This document shows, in pieces, positions 14,098-22,024 of a stretch of DNA of 49,016 nucleotides (its first letter is position 1; each line of letters opens with the position of its first letter). Source of the stretch: a virus. The stretch lies in the IMG/VR virus record IMGVR_UViG_3300029914_000039, positions 1 through 49,016 of that record; one strand, 5' to 3'. A program made the translations under genes and the position numbers. Under the pieces are notes generated by a model. It was not told where the DNA came from, did not search any database, and saw nothing but the letters and a program-made list of their open reading frames with translations.

Positions 14098-16346
14098 TGC
14101 CACGCAAGATCCTGGTAGTGTCCAATTTTGGGGTCAGTGGTGAACTTGCCAAGCGGCTGATGGCCGAAGGGAACCAGGTCCGCTATTACATCGAGGATGA
14201 GCACTCCAAAGACATCAACAATGGGCTGATTCAAAAGCTCAAGGAATGGAGGTCATCTGTTCCTTGGGCAGACCTTGTAATCTTCGATGACGCGAACTTC
14301 GGTGAGGTATGCGAGGAGTTGCGCGAGGACGGCAAGGCTGTGGTTGGGCCCAGCCCCTACTCTGACAAACTGGAAATGGACCGTGGCTTCGGCCAAGAGG
14401 AGATGAAGCGGGCCGGCATGTCTGTGCTCCCCGACTGGAACTTCAAGTCTCTGGACCAGGCCATCGCCTTCGTGAAGAAGAACCCGGGCCGGTATGTGGT
14501 CAAGCCTTCCGGCAAGGCCCAGGACGAGAAGGCCCTGACCTACGTGGGCAAGATGGATGACGGTTCAGACATCGTTTCCACCCTGGAAATCTACAAGAAG
14601 AAGTGGTCCGGTAAGATCAAAGAGATTCAGGTCCAGACCTTCGCCAAAGGGCGGGAGGTGGCCATCGGCGCTTTCTTCAATGGTGAGAAGTTCATGCTGC
14701 CGGCGTTCCTGAACTTTGAGTACAAGAAACTCATGAACGACGACCTCGGCGTAAATTGTTATTCAGGCGACACAGAAGTCCTGACCTACGATGGGTGGAA
14801 GTTTTGGCCTGATGTTACGGAGGACGACTATATTTGCACACTGAAAGACGGGAAGATTGTGTTTGACCGTCCAGATGCGCTGATGTCCTACGATTTTTCG
14901 GGCGAGATGATGTCCTGGAAAAGCCCCACGGTGGACATCATGGTTACGCCAGAACACAACATGTATGTGCAGGACGACCATTCCCGAAAAGCGTTTTACT
15001 TTGAGAAGGCGCAATACTCATCGACACAAAAAAGAAATATTCTCAGGGGTGGGGGCATCTGGGAAGGGGTTGACGACAGAGGCCAACTTCCATCTTTTTA
15101 CAAGGGGACCATGGAGTCATGGGCCGCTCTGGTAGGAATTTACATAGCGGACGGAAACGCAAAACTGCGATCGCTACAATTTGGGAATTGTCCAGCGCAC
15201 AAGAGAGATGTGTTTATTCAAATAGCCGAGAACGCTGGGTACAAAGCAAAAATGTATGGGAAAGACTTATATATAAATTCGCGTGAACTAGCTGTACATT
15301 TCAAGTCGTTTGGGCACTCACATCAAAAACGTGTTCCACAATGCATAAAGAATGGATCAGTATCCACCATCCTTTCATTCCTTAGTGGATATGGGGCGGG
15401 TGACGGAACGACCGGAAGCACCATGGTTTATACAACTGTTTCAAGGATTTTAGCTGATGATCTCCAGGAGATGCTCCTAAAGATCGGAAGGTATGGCTCC
15501 ATAAAGGTTCGCGATAGAATGGACGAGTCCCACTACCTCAACGGGTCATTGGTAATTAGTAACTATCCCGAAATAAATATCACCAGGAACGAATCTAGGG
15601 TCAAAGCTCTCCTTTCACCAGAGTTCTTTAGACCTGTTCCATATGTAGGCAAGGTCTATTGCGCCACGGTCCCTTCACATGTCATGTATGTGCGAAGGAA
15701 CGGCAAAGCATCATGGCAAGGCAATAGCGGAGAAATGGGGACTTTGGGACGGTGGGTCACGGATGACTGCCCGCTTTACCAGGAGACCTTGAAGAAGATG
15801 GAACCGCTTATGCGGGGTTCTGGGTACCACGGTTACCTGGACCTGAACTGCATTGCCACCAAGGAGGCCATCTACCCCCTAGAATTCACCCCCCGCTTCG
15901 GCGTCCCGACTATCTGGCTCCAGATGGAAGGCATCAACTCCAAACTTGGGGACTTCTTCTACGCGATGGGCGCCGGTAAGCATTTCAACCTGGACACGGA
16001 ACCCGGGCTCCAGATGTGCGTAGTCGTGGCCGTCAGCCCATTCCCCTTTGAGGACCCGCAGGCGTTCAAGAAATACTCCGAGGGGAAGGAACTTCAGTTC
16101 AAGGACCCGACTATCGGTGGCATCTACCTGGCCGATGTGAAGATGGATGGCGACCGGTTCGTCCTAGCTGGCAATTCTGGGTATGCCTGCGTATGTGTAG
16201 GCAAGGGCATGACCTTTGAGGAATGCAAGGAAGACACCTACAAGAAGGTGAAGTCCATCGACCTCCCCGACATGTTCTACCGGACGGACATCGGGCACAA
16301 ATGGAACAAGGATCGTGATCTGCTGGAAGCCTGGGGGTGGCTTTAA
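14097..16346 (+). CDS. PurD-like ATP-grasp ligase interrupted by a LAGLIDADG intein
   Basis: 749-aa precursor (426 aa after splicing). The N-terminus MPRKILVVSNFGVSGELAKR is a Rossmann-like preATP-grasp fold. GPSPYSDKLEMDRGFGQEEM then RAGMSVLPDW and YVVKPSG follow the PurD (phosphoribosylamine-glycine ligase) pattern, in which the ATP-grasp lysine lies in VKPSG. The spliced GVN-SGEMG corresponds to the PurD GPNTGGMG loop, and LEFTPRFGVP carries the metal-binding Glu/Asn-type block. ATP-grasp enzymes join a carboxylate to an amine using ATP. Here, inside the connector gene cluster next to a glycosyltransferase, a role in modifying a virion protein or a host polymer is inferred rather than purine synthesis. 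ATG 14097 chosen because AGGAG lies five bases away; GTG 14094 is the alternative. Confidence 0.75.
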   Translation: MPRKILVVSNFGVSGELAKRLMAEGNQVRYYIEDEHSKDINNGLIQKLKEWRSSVPWADLVIFDDANFGEVCEELREDGKAVVGPSPYSDKLEMDRGFGQEEMKRAGMSVLPDWNFKSLDQAIAFVKKNPGRYVVKPSGKAQDEKALTYVGKMDDGSDIVSTLEIYKKKWSGKIKEIQVQTFAKGREVAIGAFFNGEKFMLPAFLNFEYKKLMNDDLGVNCYSGDTEVLTYDGWKFWPDVTEDDYICTLKDGKIVFDRPDALMSYDFSGEMMSWKSPTVDIMVTPEHNMYVQDDHSRKAFYFEKAQYSSTQKRNILRGGGIWEGVDDRGQLPSFYKGTMESWAALVGIYIADGNAKLRSLQFGNCPAHKRDVFIQIAENAGYKAKMYGKDLYINSRELAVHFKSFGHSHQKRVPQCIKNGSVSTILSFLSGYGAGDGTTGSTMVYTTVSRILADDLQEMLLKIGRYGSIKVRDRMDESHYLNGSLVISNYPEINITRNESRVKALLSPEFFRPVPYVGKVYCATVPSHVMYVRRNGKASWQGNSGEMGTLGRWVTDDCPLYQETLKKMEPLMRGSGYHGYLDLNCIATKEAIYPLEFTPRFGVPTIWLQMEGINSKLGDFFYAMGAGKHFNLDTEPGLQMCVVVAVSPFPFEDPQAFKKYSEGKELQFKDPTIGGIYLADVKMDGDRFVLAGNSGYACVCVGKGMTFEECKEDTYKKVKSIDLPDMFYRTDIGHKWNKDRDLLEAWGWL
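14757..15725 (+). other. full-length intein with LAGLIDADG homing endonuclease
   Basis: 323 codons (precursor residues 221-543). It begins CYSGDTEVLTYDGW (block A) with TPEH in block B. Two LAGLIDADG motifs are present: ALVGIYIADGN (block C) and FLSGYGAGDGT (block E), each keeping an Asp that would bind the catalytic metal. The end is VMYVRRNGKASWQGN, followed by extein Ser. The penultimate residue is Gly rather than His. The DNA is clearly more AT-rich and uses rarer codons (ata, aaa, tta) than the exteins. The endonuclease looks intact, so this element could still be mobile. Confidence 0.88.
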
Positions 16347-16984
16347 TGAGCACTCTGGCGGAACTGGAAGATGACGTTCGTGACTTCGTTGGGCCCGGGG
16401 TCTACTACCGTTTCTTTCTCCCGGCTGGGTCTACGGAATGGGTGGACTATGCCATCAAGTTCGCCTGCCGTCAGATTTGCTGCCTAATGGGCCTGACCCG
16501 GCTGGACATCATGTGTACGCCCAGCAACAACCAAATAATCATTCCTGGAGATTCAATCAAGGTGGTCTCCTGCCAGTCTCGGTGGACAAACTCAGGGGGG
16601 GCTCCGGTGGGCAAGATTCTGTTGGAAAGCACGATCCAGATTGAAGACCAGAAAAACGCGAACTGGAGGTCCAGGACCGGCTATCCCACGGTCTGGATCC
16701 AGGCTTCGGGCTACGCCATCCTCCTGAATGGTCAGCCCCCTTCCAATTCGGTCTTGGTTGGGTATATCCAGGACCCGACCCCGATGGTCAACCCCACGGA
16801 TACCCCTGACCCGCGCATCCCGGCCTACTTCCATCAATATCTGAAGTTTGCGGCTGCTGCTTGGCTCTTGTCGCAGGCAGGGCAGACCCAGGACATCAAG
16901 AAGGCGAGCGAGCATTTCGCCAAATTCACCAACGGAATCGGCGTTGGAGCCATACCTCTTGCTAATGTAGATGTGCGGAGGTAA
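16346..16984 (+). CDS. head-tail adaptor / connector protein
   Basis: 212-aa protein. It starts with LAELEDDVRDFVGPG, has a beta domain in the middle (NNQIIIPGDSIKVVSC; IQIEDQ; YPTVWIQASGYAILLNG), and ends in a helical bundle IPAYFHQYLKFAAAAWLL followed by KASEHFAKF, the hallmark of the phage adaptor family (SU10 adaptor, P22 gp4-like). ATG 16346 overlaps the preceding TAA by one base and has GGGGGTGG upstream; GTG 16337 is an alternative. The related N-terminus of the product at 18155 suggests two connector components. It probably lengthens the portal and stops DNA leakage. Confidence 0.65.
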   Translation: MSTLAELEDDVRDFVGPGVYYRFFLPAGSTEWVDYAIKFACRQICCLMGLTRLDIMCTPSNNQIIIPGDSIKVVSCQSRWTNSGGAPVGKILLESTIQIEDQKNANWRSRTGYPTVWIQASGYAILLNGQPPSNSVLVGYIQDPTPMVNPTDTPDPRIPAYFHQYLKFAAAAWLLSQAGQTQDIKKASEHFAKFTNGIGVGAIPLANVDVRR

Positions 16985-16987
16985 CAC

Positions 16988-18151
16988 ATGAACCCATCCA
17001 TCGTTTTAACGATGATCGTCAGAAATGAAGCCCGTGTTCTGCCTAGAAGTTTGGCTTCTTTCCGCGCCCTGGGTAAGACCGGGTGCGATCTGGCGTATGC
17101 CATCGTTGACGGTGGGTCCACCGACCATTCCATCGAGATCATCGAGCGGGAGATGGTCGGGACCAAGGGTCGGGTCCAGATGGTCCCCCAACCTCAGCCT
17201 TTGGACGACTTCTCTGCGGCCAGAAACGCATCCATTGAACTGGCCCGCCCCCTGGCTGGCTGGATGTTCATGCTGGACGCCGACGATGAAATCGTGGTCG
17301 ATCCTGGGTTCAAGATGCCCGACTTGGACGCCATCGGGGTCGGTGGGTTCGCCATCAAGGTCAGGTTTGGGAGTGATGAATTCTACCGTCCTGCCTTGGT
17401 GAAGTCTTCTCTCCCATGGCATTACGAGGGTGAACTTCATGAGCATATCGAATGCACTGGGGGGTCGCCTATCCCTCGTCTTGAGGGCATCCATATCCTG
17501 GTCCACCCGGGCGAAGGGTCAAGGAGCGCAGACCCCCGCCAGAAGTTCCTGAACGATGCACTAGTGCTGCGCAAGGCACTGGAGAAGAAACCCGGAGACC
17601 CCCGCAACCTGTTCTACCTGGCCCAATCTCTTCGGGACGCAGGTGAGTTGAACGACAGCCTCGCCGTCTACGAGGAGCGGGGCAACATGATGGCGGCATG
17701 GGACGAGGAGACCTACTTCGCCTTGCTCCAGATCGCCAGAATCAAGGCCGCACTAGAACTGCCCTTGGATGAGGTCCAGGAAGCCTACCTGCGAGCCTTC
17801 AACTTTCGGCCGACCCGCGCCGAAAGTCTTGGGTTTCTGGCTGAATACCTTCGTCTGAAGGGGAAGTTCACCTCTGCTGCTTACTTCGCCCATGCAGCTA
17901 TGCAGATCCCCAAGCCCGGGGATGTCCTTTTCGTGGGCTGTGACTGGTACGAGTGGCGGGCCGAGGACGAGTTTTCGGTCGCCTGCTTCTATCTTGGAGA
18001 CCCCGGGGCCAGCAAGCGGGCATGTTTGAGCCTTCTGACCAACCCCAAACTACCTGCCGCCCACTGGGAGCGGGTAAACAAGAACCTGGCCTTTGCCAAC
18101 GAAGCATTGAGCCGCCTCACCCACCCGAAACAGGAACCCGTGAGCGTATGA
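16988..18151 (+). CDS. family 2 glycosyltransferase with TPR-like C-terminus
   Basis: 387-aa protein. The N-terminal GT-A domain shows LTMIVRNEARVLPRSLASF, the nucleotide-binding VDGGSTD (residues 40-46) and the metal-binding DADDE (97-101). The WHYEGELHEHIE segment (about residues 142-153) is typical of GT2 enzymes fused to tetratricopeptide repeats. Residues 190-370 are helical pairs (RNLFYLAQSLRDAGELNDSL; ALLQIARIKAAL) that resemble TPRs. It would transfer a sugar from a nucleotide donor. Its place inside the connector cluster suggests glycosylation of a virion protein or of host surface sugar; the acceptor cannot be told. No signal peptide, so it is cytoplasmic. Confidence 0.8.
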   Translation: MNPSIVLTMIVRNEARVLPRSLASFRALGKTGCDLAYAIVDGGSTDHSIEIIEREMVGTKGRVQMVPQPQPLDDFSAARNASIELARPLAGWMFMLDADDEIVVDPGFKMPDLDAIGVGGFAIKVRFGSDEFYRPALVKSSLPWHYEGELHEHIECTGGSPIPRLEGIHILVHPGEGSRSADPRQKFLNDALVLRKALEKKPGDPRNLFYLAQSLRDAGELNDSLAVYEERGNMMAAWDEETYFALLQIARIKAALELPLDEVQEAYLRAFNFRPTRAESLGFLAEYLRLKGKFTSAAYFAHAAMQIPKPGDVLFVGCDWYEWRAEDEFSVACFYLGDPGASKRACLSLLTNPKLPAAHWERVNKNLAFANEALSRLTHPKQEPVSV

Positions 18152-18154
18152 GCC

Positions 18155-18562
18155 ATGGACTATCTGGAGATCCAAACAGCGACCCAGGCACTCCTGGCAG
18201 AGTTGTCTCCAGGATCGTCTTCGTTTGATAGCCAGTATCTGAAGGCCATCCAGTGGGCACAGGAGCAGATTTGCACGTTCATGGGCCTATCCTATGTAGA
18301 GGCGTTCGTAGCATGGTCAGGGGTCACGGGCCCGACTAGCGAAGTTGTGACCACAGTGGTCATCCCTGATGATGCAATCAGCGTTGTCCGAGTGCTCTAC
18401 GCCATGGCCCCGAACTATATGGACGGTGGATCAGCTTCGACCTCCTCTTGGATGGGATCGGTCGATGGTGGTTCAGCCAGCACTACCCTTTGGGCTGCTT
18501 ACCTCGATGGGGGCAGTTCCCAAACTACGACCGAAATTAATTCAGTTGTTGGTTACCCGTAG
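18155..18562 (+). CDS. connector-associated protein with 14-residue repeats (135 aa)
   Basis: 135-aa protein. The N-terminal half (MDYLEIQTATQALLAELSPG, FDSQYLKAIQWAQEQICTFMG) resembles the opening of the adaptor at 16346. The C-terminal part has three 14-residue repeats: MDGGSASTSSWMGS, VDGGSASTTLWAAY and LDGGSSQTTTEINS (18419-18544). Likely a minor connector or nozzle component with a repeated Ser/Thr-rich segment that could be glycosylated by the neighbouring enzyme (speculation). No exact family recognised. Confidence 0.55.
   Translation: MDYLEIQTATQALLAELSPGSSSFDSQYLKAIQWAQEQICTFMGLSYVEAFVAWSGVTGPTSEVVTTVVIPDDAISVVRVLYAMAPNYMDGGSASTSSWMGSVDGGSASTTLWAAYLDGGSSQTTTEINSVVGYP
18419..18544 (+). 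repeat. three 42-bp imperfect tandem repeats
   Basis: Three in-frame 42-bp units starting at 18419, each coding (M/V/L)DGGS(A/S)... within the 135-aa connector-associated protein. The DNA units have diverged in third positions, so the repeat is selected at protein level and not very recent. Confidence 0.7.
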
Positions 18563-18570
18563 GAGCAACC

Positions 18571-19356
18571 ATGGCCACGACCTTGTACGGATTCACTTGG
18601 GTAGGGGACGATGAGCCGTCGGTTGGGGTTCTTCCCGGCCAACACTGGTACCAGCCTACCGCTGGGACCGAATCAATCCGAGACTCCACCAATTCCGTGT
18701 GGAATTACCTTATTTCCTCGGATCAGACCAATGGGGGGCTGGTGGCACAGTCGGGTTCGGTTGTGACTGGCCCCATTCTGAATATCCCGAACTACCTGCC
18801 GACGACCAACCCCAACGCAATCGGGAACATGACCGTCAATGGGTTCCCAGTGGCCCTCCAGACCGACTTGGCCACAATGGTCCAGCAGATGAACGCCAAC
18901 ATGGCGAACCTGGTCAGATCACAGTTTCTATCGAACTTTAGCCAAACAGCGGTGGCTGAGAACATCGCCTTCTACAGTGAAGTGGTTACCACAACGGTTG
19001 CCAATATCGGTGTGGGTTACTTCTCTGGGCAGACAGACTATGGTTCTGGTGCGCCCACCTTGGCCCAGGCCCAGGCCATCTGCACCACCCAGGGTCGCAC
19101 CTTCCAAGGTATCCCTATCCCCTTGCCTGTTTTCTCGTCTGACGGTCTGACGGCTACCCCCAATCAGCTAGCCGGCTACGGCTGGAGCATGGTCCAGTGG
19201 CCGATCCATGTCGGTTCAGGCGGAGGTGAGTACCAGTATTATATTCAGGAACTTTCGGACACCCCCAGGCTCCTTTGCGGGTATTGGTCGAATGGTGACA
19301 CCCCTTCCGGCACGGATGCAGTGAGGATCTTGATCTGGGCGCTCGCAACGAGGTAA
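18571..19356 (+). CDS. virion structural protein, unknown (261 aa)
   Basis: 261-aa protein rich in Thr, Ser, Asn, Gly and Val with beta-type spacing and almost no Lys or Cys, as usual for tail or decoration proteins. A helical stretch (ALQTDLATMVQQMNANMANL, about residues 90-109) sits in the middle. The start has TAGGAGCAACC before ATG 18571. Between the connector proteins and the large tail protein, it is likely a tail component; no family recognised. Confidence 0.6.
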   Translation: MATTLYGFTWVGDDEPSVGVLPGQHWYQPTAGTESIRDSTNSVWNYLISSDQTNGGLVAQSGSVVTGPILNIPNYLPTTNPNAIGNMTVNGFPVALQTDLATMVQQMNANMANLVRSQFLSNFSQTAVAENIAFYSEVVTTTVANIGVGYFSGQTDYGSGAPTLAQAQAICTTQGRTFQGIPIPLPVFSSDGLTATPNQLAGYGWSMVQWPIHVGSGGGEYQYYIQELSDTPRLLCGYWSNGDTPSGTDAVRILIWALATR

Positions 19357-19359
19357 AAA

Positions 19360-22014
19360 ATGCCGAATTCATTCAGGGTCAACATCACAGGCGGGATCGA
19401 TGCGGTAGGCGATCTGGCCCTTGGTGACGGCAAGCACGTTGCCTACATGGAGAACCTGGATGTTCGGGGCGGGAAAGCGATGCCCTTCAACTTGCCCTTG
19501 GTGAACCCCAATGTATCCGTCCCCACGGATGCCGTGCAGGTTTATGCTTACCGGTCTCGCTTGTATTTCAGCCCTAAGCGTCGGGACTACGCTGCGGAGT
19601 TCATCCAGAGCCGAGAGAGGGTGTATTGGACCGAATATGGTGGGCATCCCATGAAATTCATAGGCGCTTCCCAGGACGATGTGGGCGCCACGGTCCCTCT
19701 GGGCACGGCTGCGCCCCTGGCCCCTCCTGGTGTGGCCATCGGATCGCATGTGTCCCCCAACAATATCCAAGCCATCACCACTGACGGTGGCGGGCAATTG
19801 GCGAGTGGGACCAGCGTGTCCTTCCGCCTGGCGTACCAGACGGCGTACGGGGTCCTTCCCCCAAGCGGGTCCATCCAGTCCGTGGTCACTACGGATTCGT
19901 CCCTAATCACGGTTGTTTGGGATAACCCGACCATTCTGAATGTGCAAATCACTGGGGTTCAGGTGTTCGTGGGGATCACGGGCGGGGATGAGGTGTATTT
20001 CACCACTCTTCTACCCGATGTCACCCGGTTCATTTACTCCGGCAACACTTCTGGCAGCGGTGCTCCGGCCACGGCTTACGACCAGTCACTTTCCTACCAA
20101 TACTGCACGACCTACACCCGGAATGTGATGGGGGTCGTTGACGAAAGCGGGCCCTCCTCGCCATCGCCCATCTTCCAGTCCTCATCCTCCAGGCTTTTGA
20201 CCTTCGACCCATCGGTTGAGGGCCTTTTGAGTTCACCGAACCTCGTCACCTGGGGGAGCCCCTTCTGTATGACCCAAATAGGGTCTGGAACGCCAGGGTA
20301 TGGGGTCGGCAACGCCCTAACCGTGAGTTCCATCGTCTCCGACCCAGACACAGGGAACATCGTTTGCACCTTTTCTACCAACCACTACTTCTACAACGGC
20401 CAGAGAATCATCATTGCAGGGTGTAGCCCAGACCCATTTGGTGGAGAACCCGTCCCTATTGAGGTTTTAGCCCCCAGCATCACCGATCTGACCCCGGCGC
20501 CGATGCTCAACTACTGCCTACTGTCGGTGGCAGCTGGGTTTACGGCCCCAGGTGCAGGCTTGACCGGGGTGACGGCCTACGCCGTGCCATCGGTGCAGAT
20601 CGAGTCTATGAGCTATCTCCCTCAGGGCGGGTCTATCGCCGTGCAGACCGTTACCCCCAACACTTTCGGGGTCGAATCGGTCTGGTTCAGCGGCATGTAT
20701 GACGAGGGGTGGAACAACCAATTGATCCCCGTCCTCCCTGACCCCATCAACGACTACCAGTTCTTCGTGGACAGCAAAGCAATGCCGGCCTTGGTGCTTG
20801 GAGCCTCTGGGTTGTCCTTCAACGCGATAGGGGGGACAGCCACGGCGTCTCTGGCGGTGAACCTGATCAACCTGTTAGGCGCAACAGGGACTGCCCCGAT
20901 CATCGGAGACATCCTCTACTTCGATACCACCTTGACTGGCCCAACCGGATCGACTTCCAGCGTCCAAGGTGCCTTCCCTGTTCTGGCAACACCTTCTGGG
21001 TCGCTGCTAATCAACACCTTCGCCAACGGCATGACCGGGGCTTCGGGAGGGACCGGGCCGGCTGGCGGTTTCCAGTTCATCCCATTCAACGACTACCTCC
21101 AATACCGGAATGTCTACCGGGCCGGGGGCACGGAAAACTTCCAACTCTGCCAGAAACTTCCACTGAATGTCCTGTCTGCGCTCGATGTCGTCCCCGACCA
21201 AGGGCTGGGTGTGGTCTTACCCACCCTCTACACCGAGAATGGGGTAGACGTAGTTGTGGCCCCGGCTCCGTTTGGCCTGGTTGGCCTGATCCAGCATTAT
21301 GGGATGGGCTTTGCGTGGGATCCAGCCAGCAACAATGTCCGGTGGACCATCACGGGTAACATGGACGCCTGGCCGGCAGAATTCTTCTATGACGGCATCC
21401 CGAACCGGATCCTCGGGCTGGCCGACTTCGACCAAGCCTGCTGCGTGTTCTGCGAGGATGGAGTCTACCGAGGAGACGGGACTGACCCGACCAACCTCCT
21501 GTGGCACAAGACCAAGGCTTCACCATGCAGAGCGGGCGGGAGCATCCAGTTCCTAAAGAACCGGATCATCTACCTGTCCGATGAAGGGCTGACTTCGTTT
21601 GACGGGCAGAATTCCCAGAGCCTGACCGATCTCAAGATCCCTGCCGACTTCTGGCTAGCTAATTCTGCCTATTTGGCTGGGTCCAACCCTGGTTCCTATC
21701 TTGTGCCACCTCTCCAGAATGCGGCCTACGAACGATTGAGGGGAATCGACCTGCCGGCTGTATCCCCACCTTCTACGATGCCCTATTTGGTGTCCAGAAC
21801 GACCCAGCGCCAGGGTATCCGCAGTTTTGTAAAATATGGGCGTTACTACCTGTATTGGGGAGGCGATTTCTCTGAATTCGCTGCCCAGACCATGATCATG
21901 GTGGACTTCTCTTCTCCGGGGTCTCCAATTGTAAGCATTGGGGTGAAGGCCCAGGATGCCTTCGTGGATGAACTGGAACGAGTCCATATGCTGTTAATAT
22001 CTCAAACAGAGTGA
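19360..22014 (+). CDS. tail hub/nozzle-like beta-rich protein (884 aa)
   Basis: 884-aa protein rich in beta strands. The opening FRVNITGGIDAVGDLALGDG and the later strand-turn repeats, DFDQACCVFCEDGVYRGDG (about residues 685-703) and RIIYLSDEGLTSFDGQ (about 730-745), resemble the blades of the beta-propeller in P22 gp10 / T7 gp12-type nozzle proteins. Between these lie fibronectin-like strands (GTSVSFRLAYQTAYGVLPPSG). It would form the distal tube through which DNA is ejected. The length is greater than P22 gp10, with an inserted Thr/Gly-rich region around residues 480-560. Confidence 0.6.
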   Translation: MPNSFRVNITGGIDAVGDLALGDGKHVAYMENLDVRGGKAMPFNLPLVNPNVSVPTDAVQVYAYRSRLYFSPKRRDYAAEFIQSRERVYWTEYGGHPMKFIGASQDDVGATVPLGTAAPLAPPGVAIGSHVSPNNIQAITTDGGGQLASGTSVSFRLAYQTAYGVLPPSGSIQSVVTTDSSLITVVWDNPTILNVQITGVQVFVGITGGDEVYFTTLLPDVTRFIYSGNTSGSGAPATAYDQSLSYQYCTTYTRNVMGVVDESGPSSPSPIFQSSSSRLLTFDPSVEGLLSSPNLVTWGSPFCMTQIGSGTPGYGVGNALTVSSIVSDPDTGNIVCTFSTNHYFYNGQRIIIAGCSPDPFGGEPVPIEVLAPSITDLTPAPMLNYCLLSVAAGFTAPGAGLTGVTAYAVPSVQIESMSYLPQGGSIAVQTVTPNTFGVESVWFSGMYDEGWNNQLIPVLPDPINDYQFFVDSKAMPALVLGASGLSFNAIGGTATASLAVNLINLLGATGTAPIIGDILYFDTTLTGPTGSTSSVQGAFPVLATPSGSLLINTFANGMTGASGGTGPAGGFQFIPFNDYLQYRNVYRAGGTENFQLCQKLPLNVLSALDVVPDQGLGVVLPTLYTENGVDVVVAPAPFGLVGLIQHYGMGFAWDPASNNVRWTITGNMDAWPAEFFYDGIPNRILGLADFDQACCVFCEDGVYRGDGTDPTNLLWHKTKASPCRAGGSIQFLKNRIIYLSDEGLTSFDGQNSQSLTDLKIPADFWLANSAYLAGSNPGSYLVPPLQNAAYERLRGIDLPAVSPPSTMPYLVSRTTQRQGIRSFVKYGRYYLYWGGDFSEFAAQTMIMVDFSSPGSPIVSIGVKAQDAFVDELERVHMLLISQTE

Positions 22015-22024
22015 GGAGTTTGTC

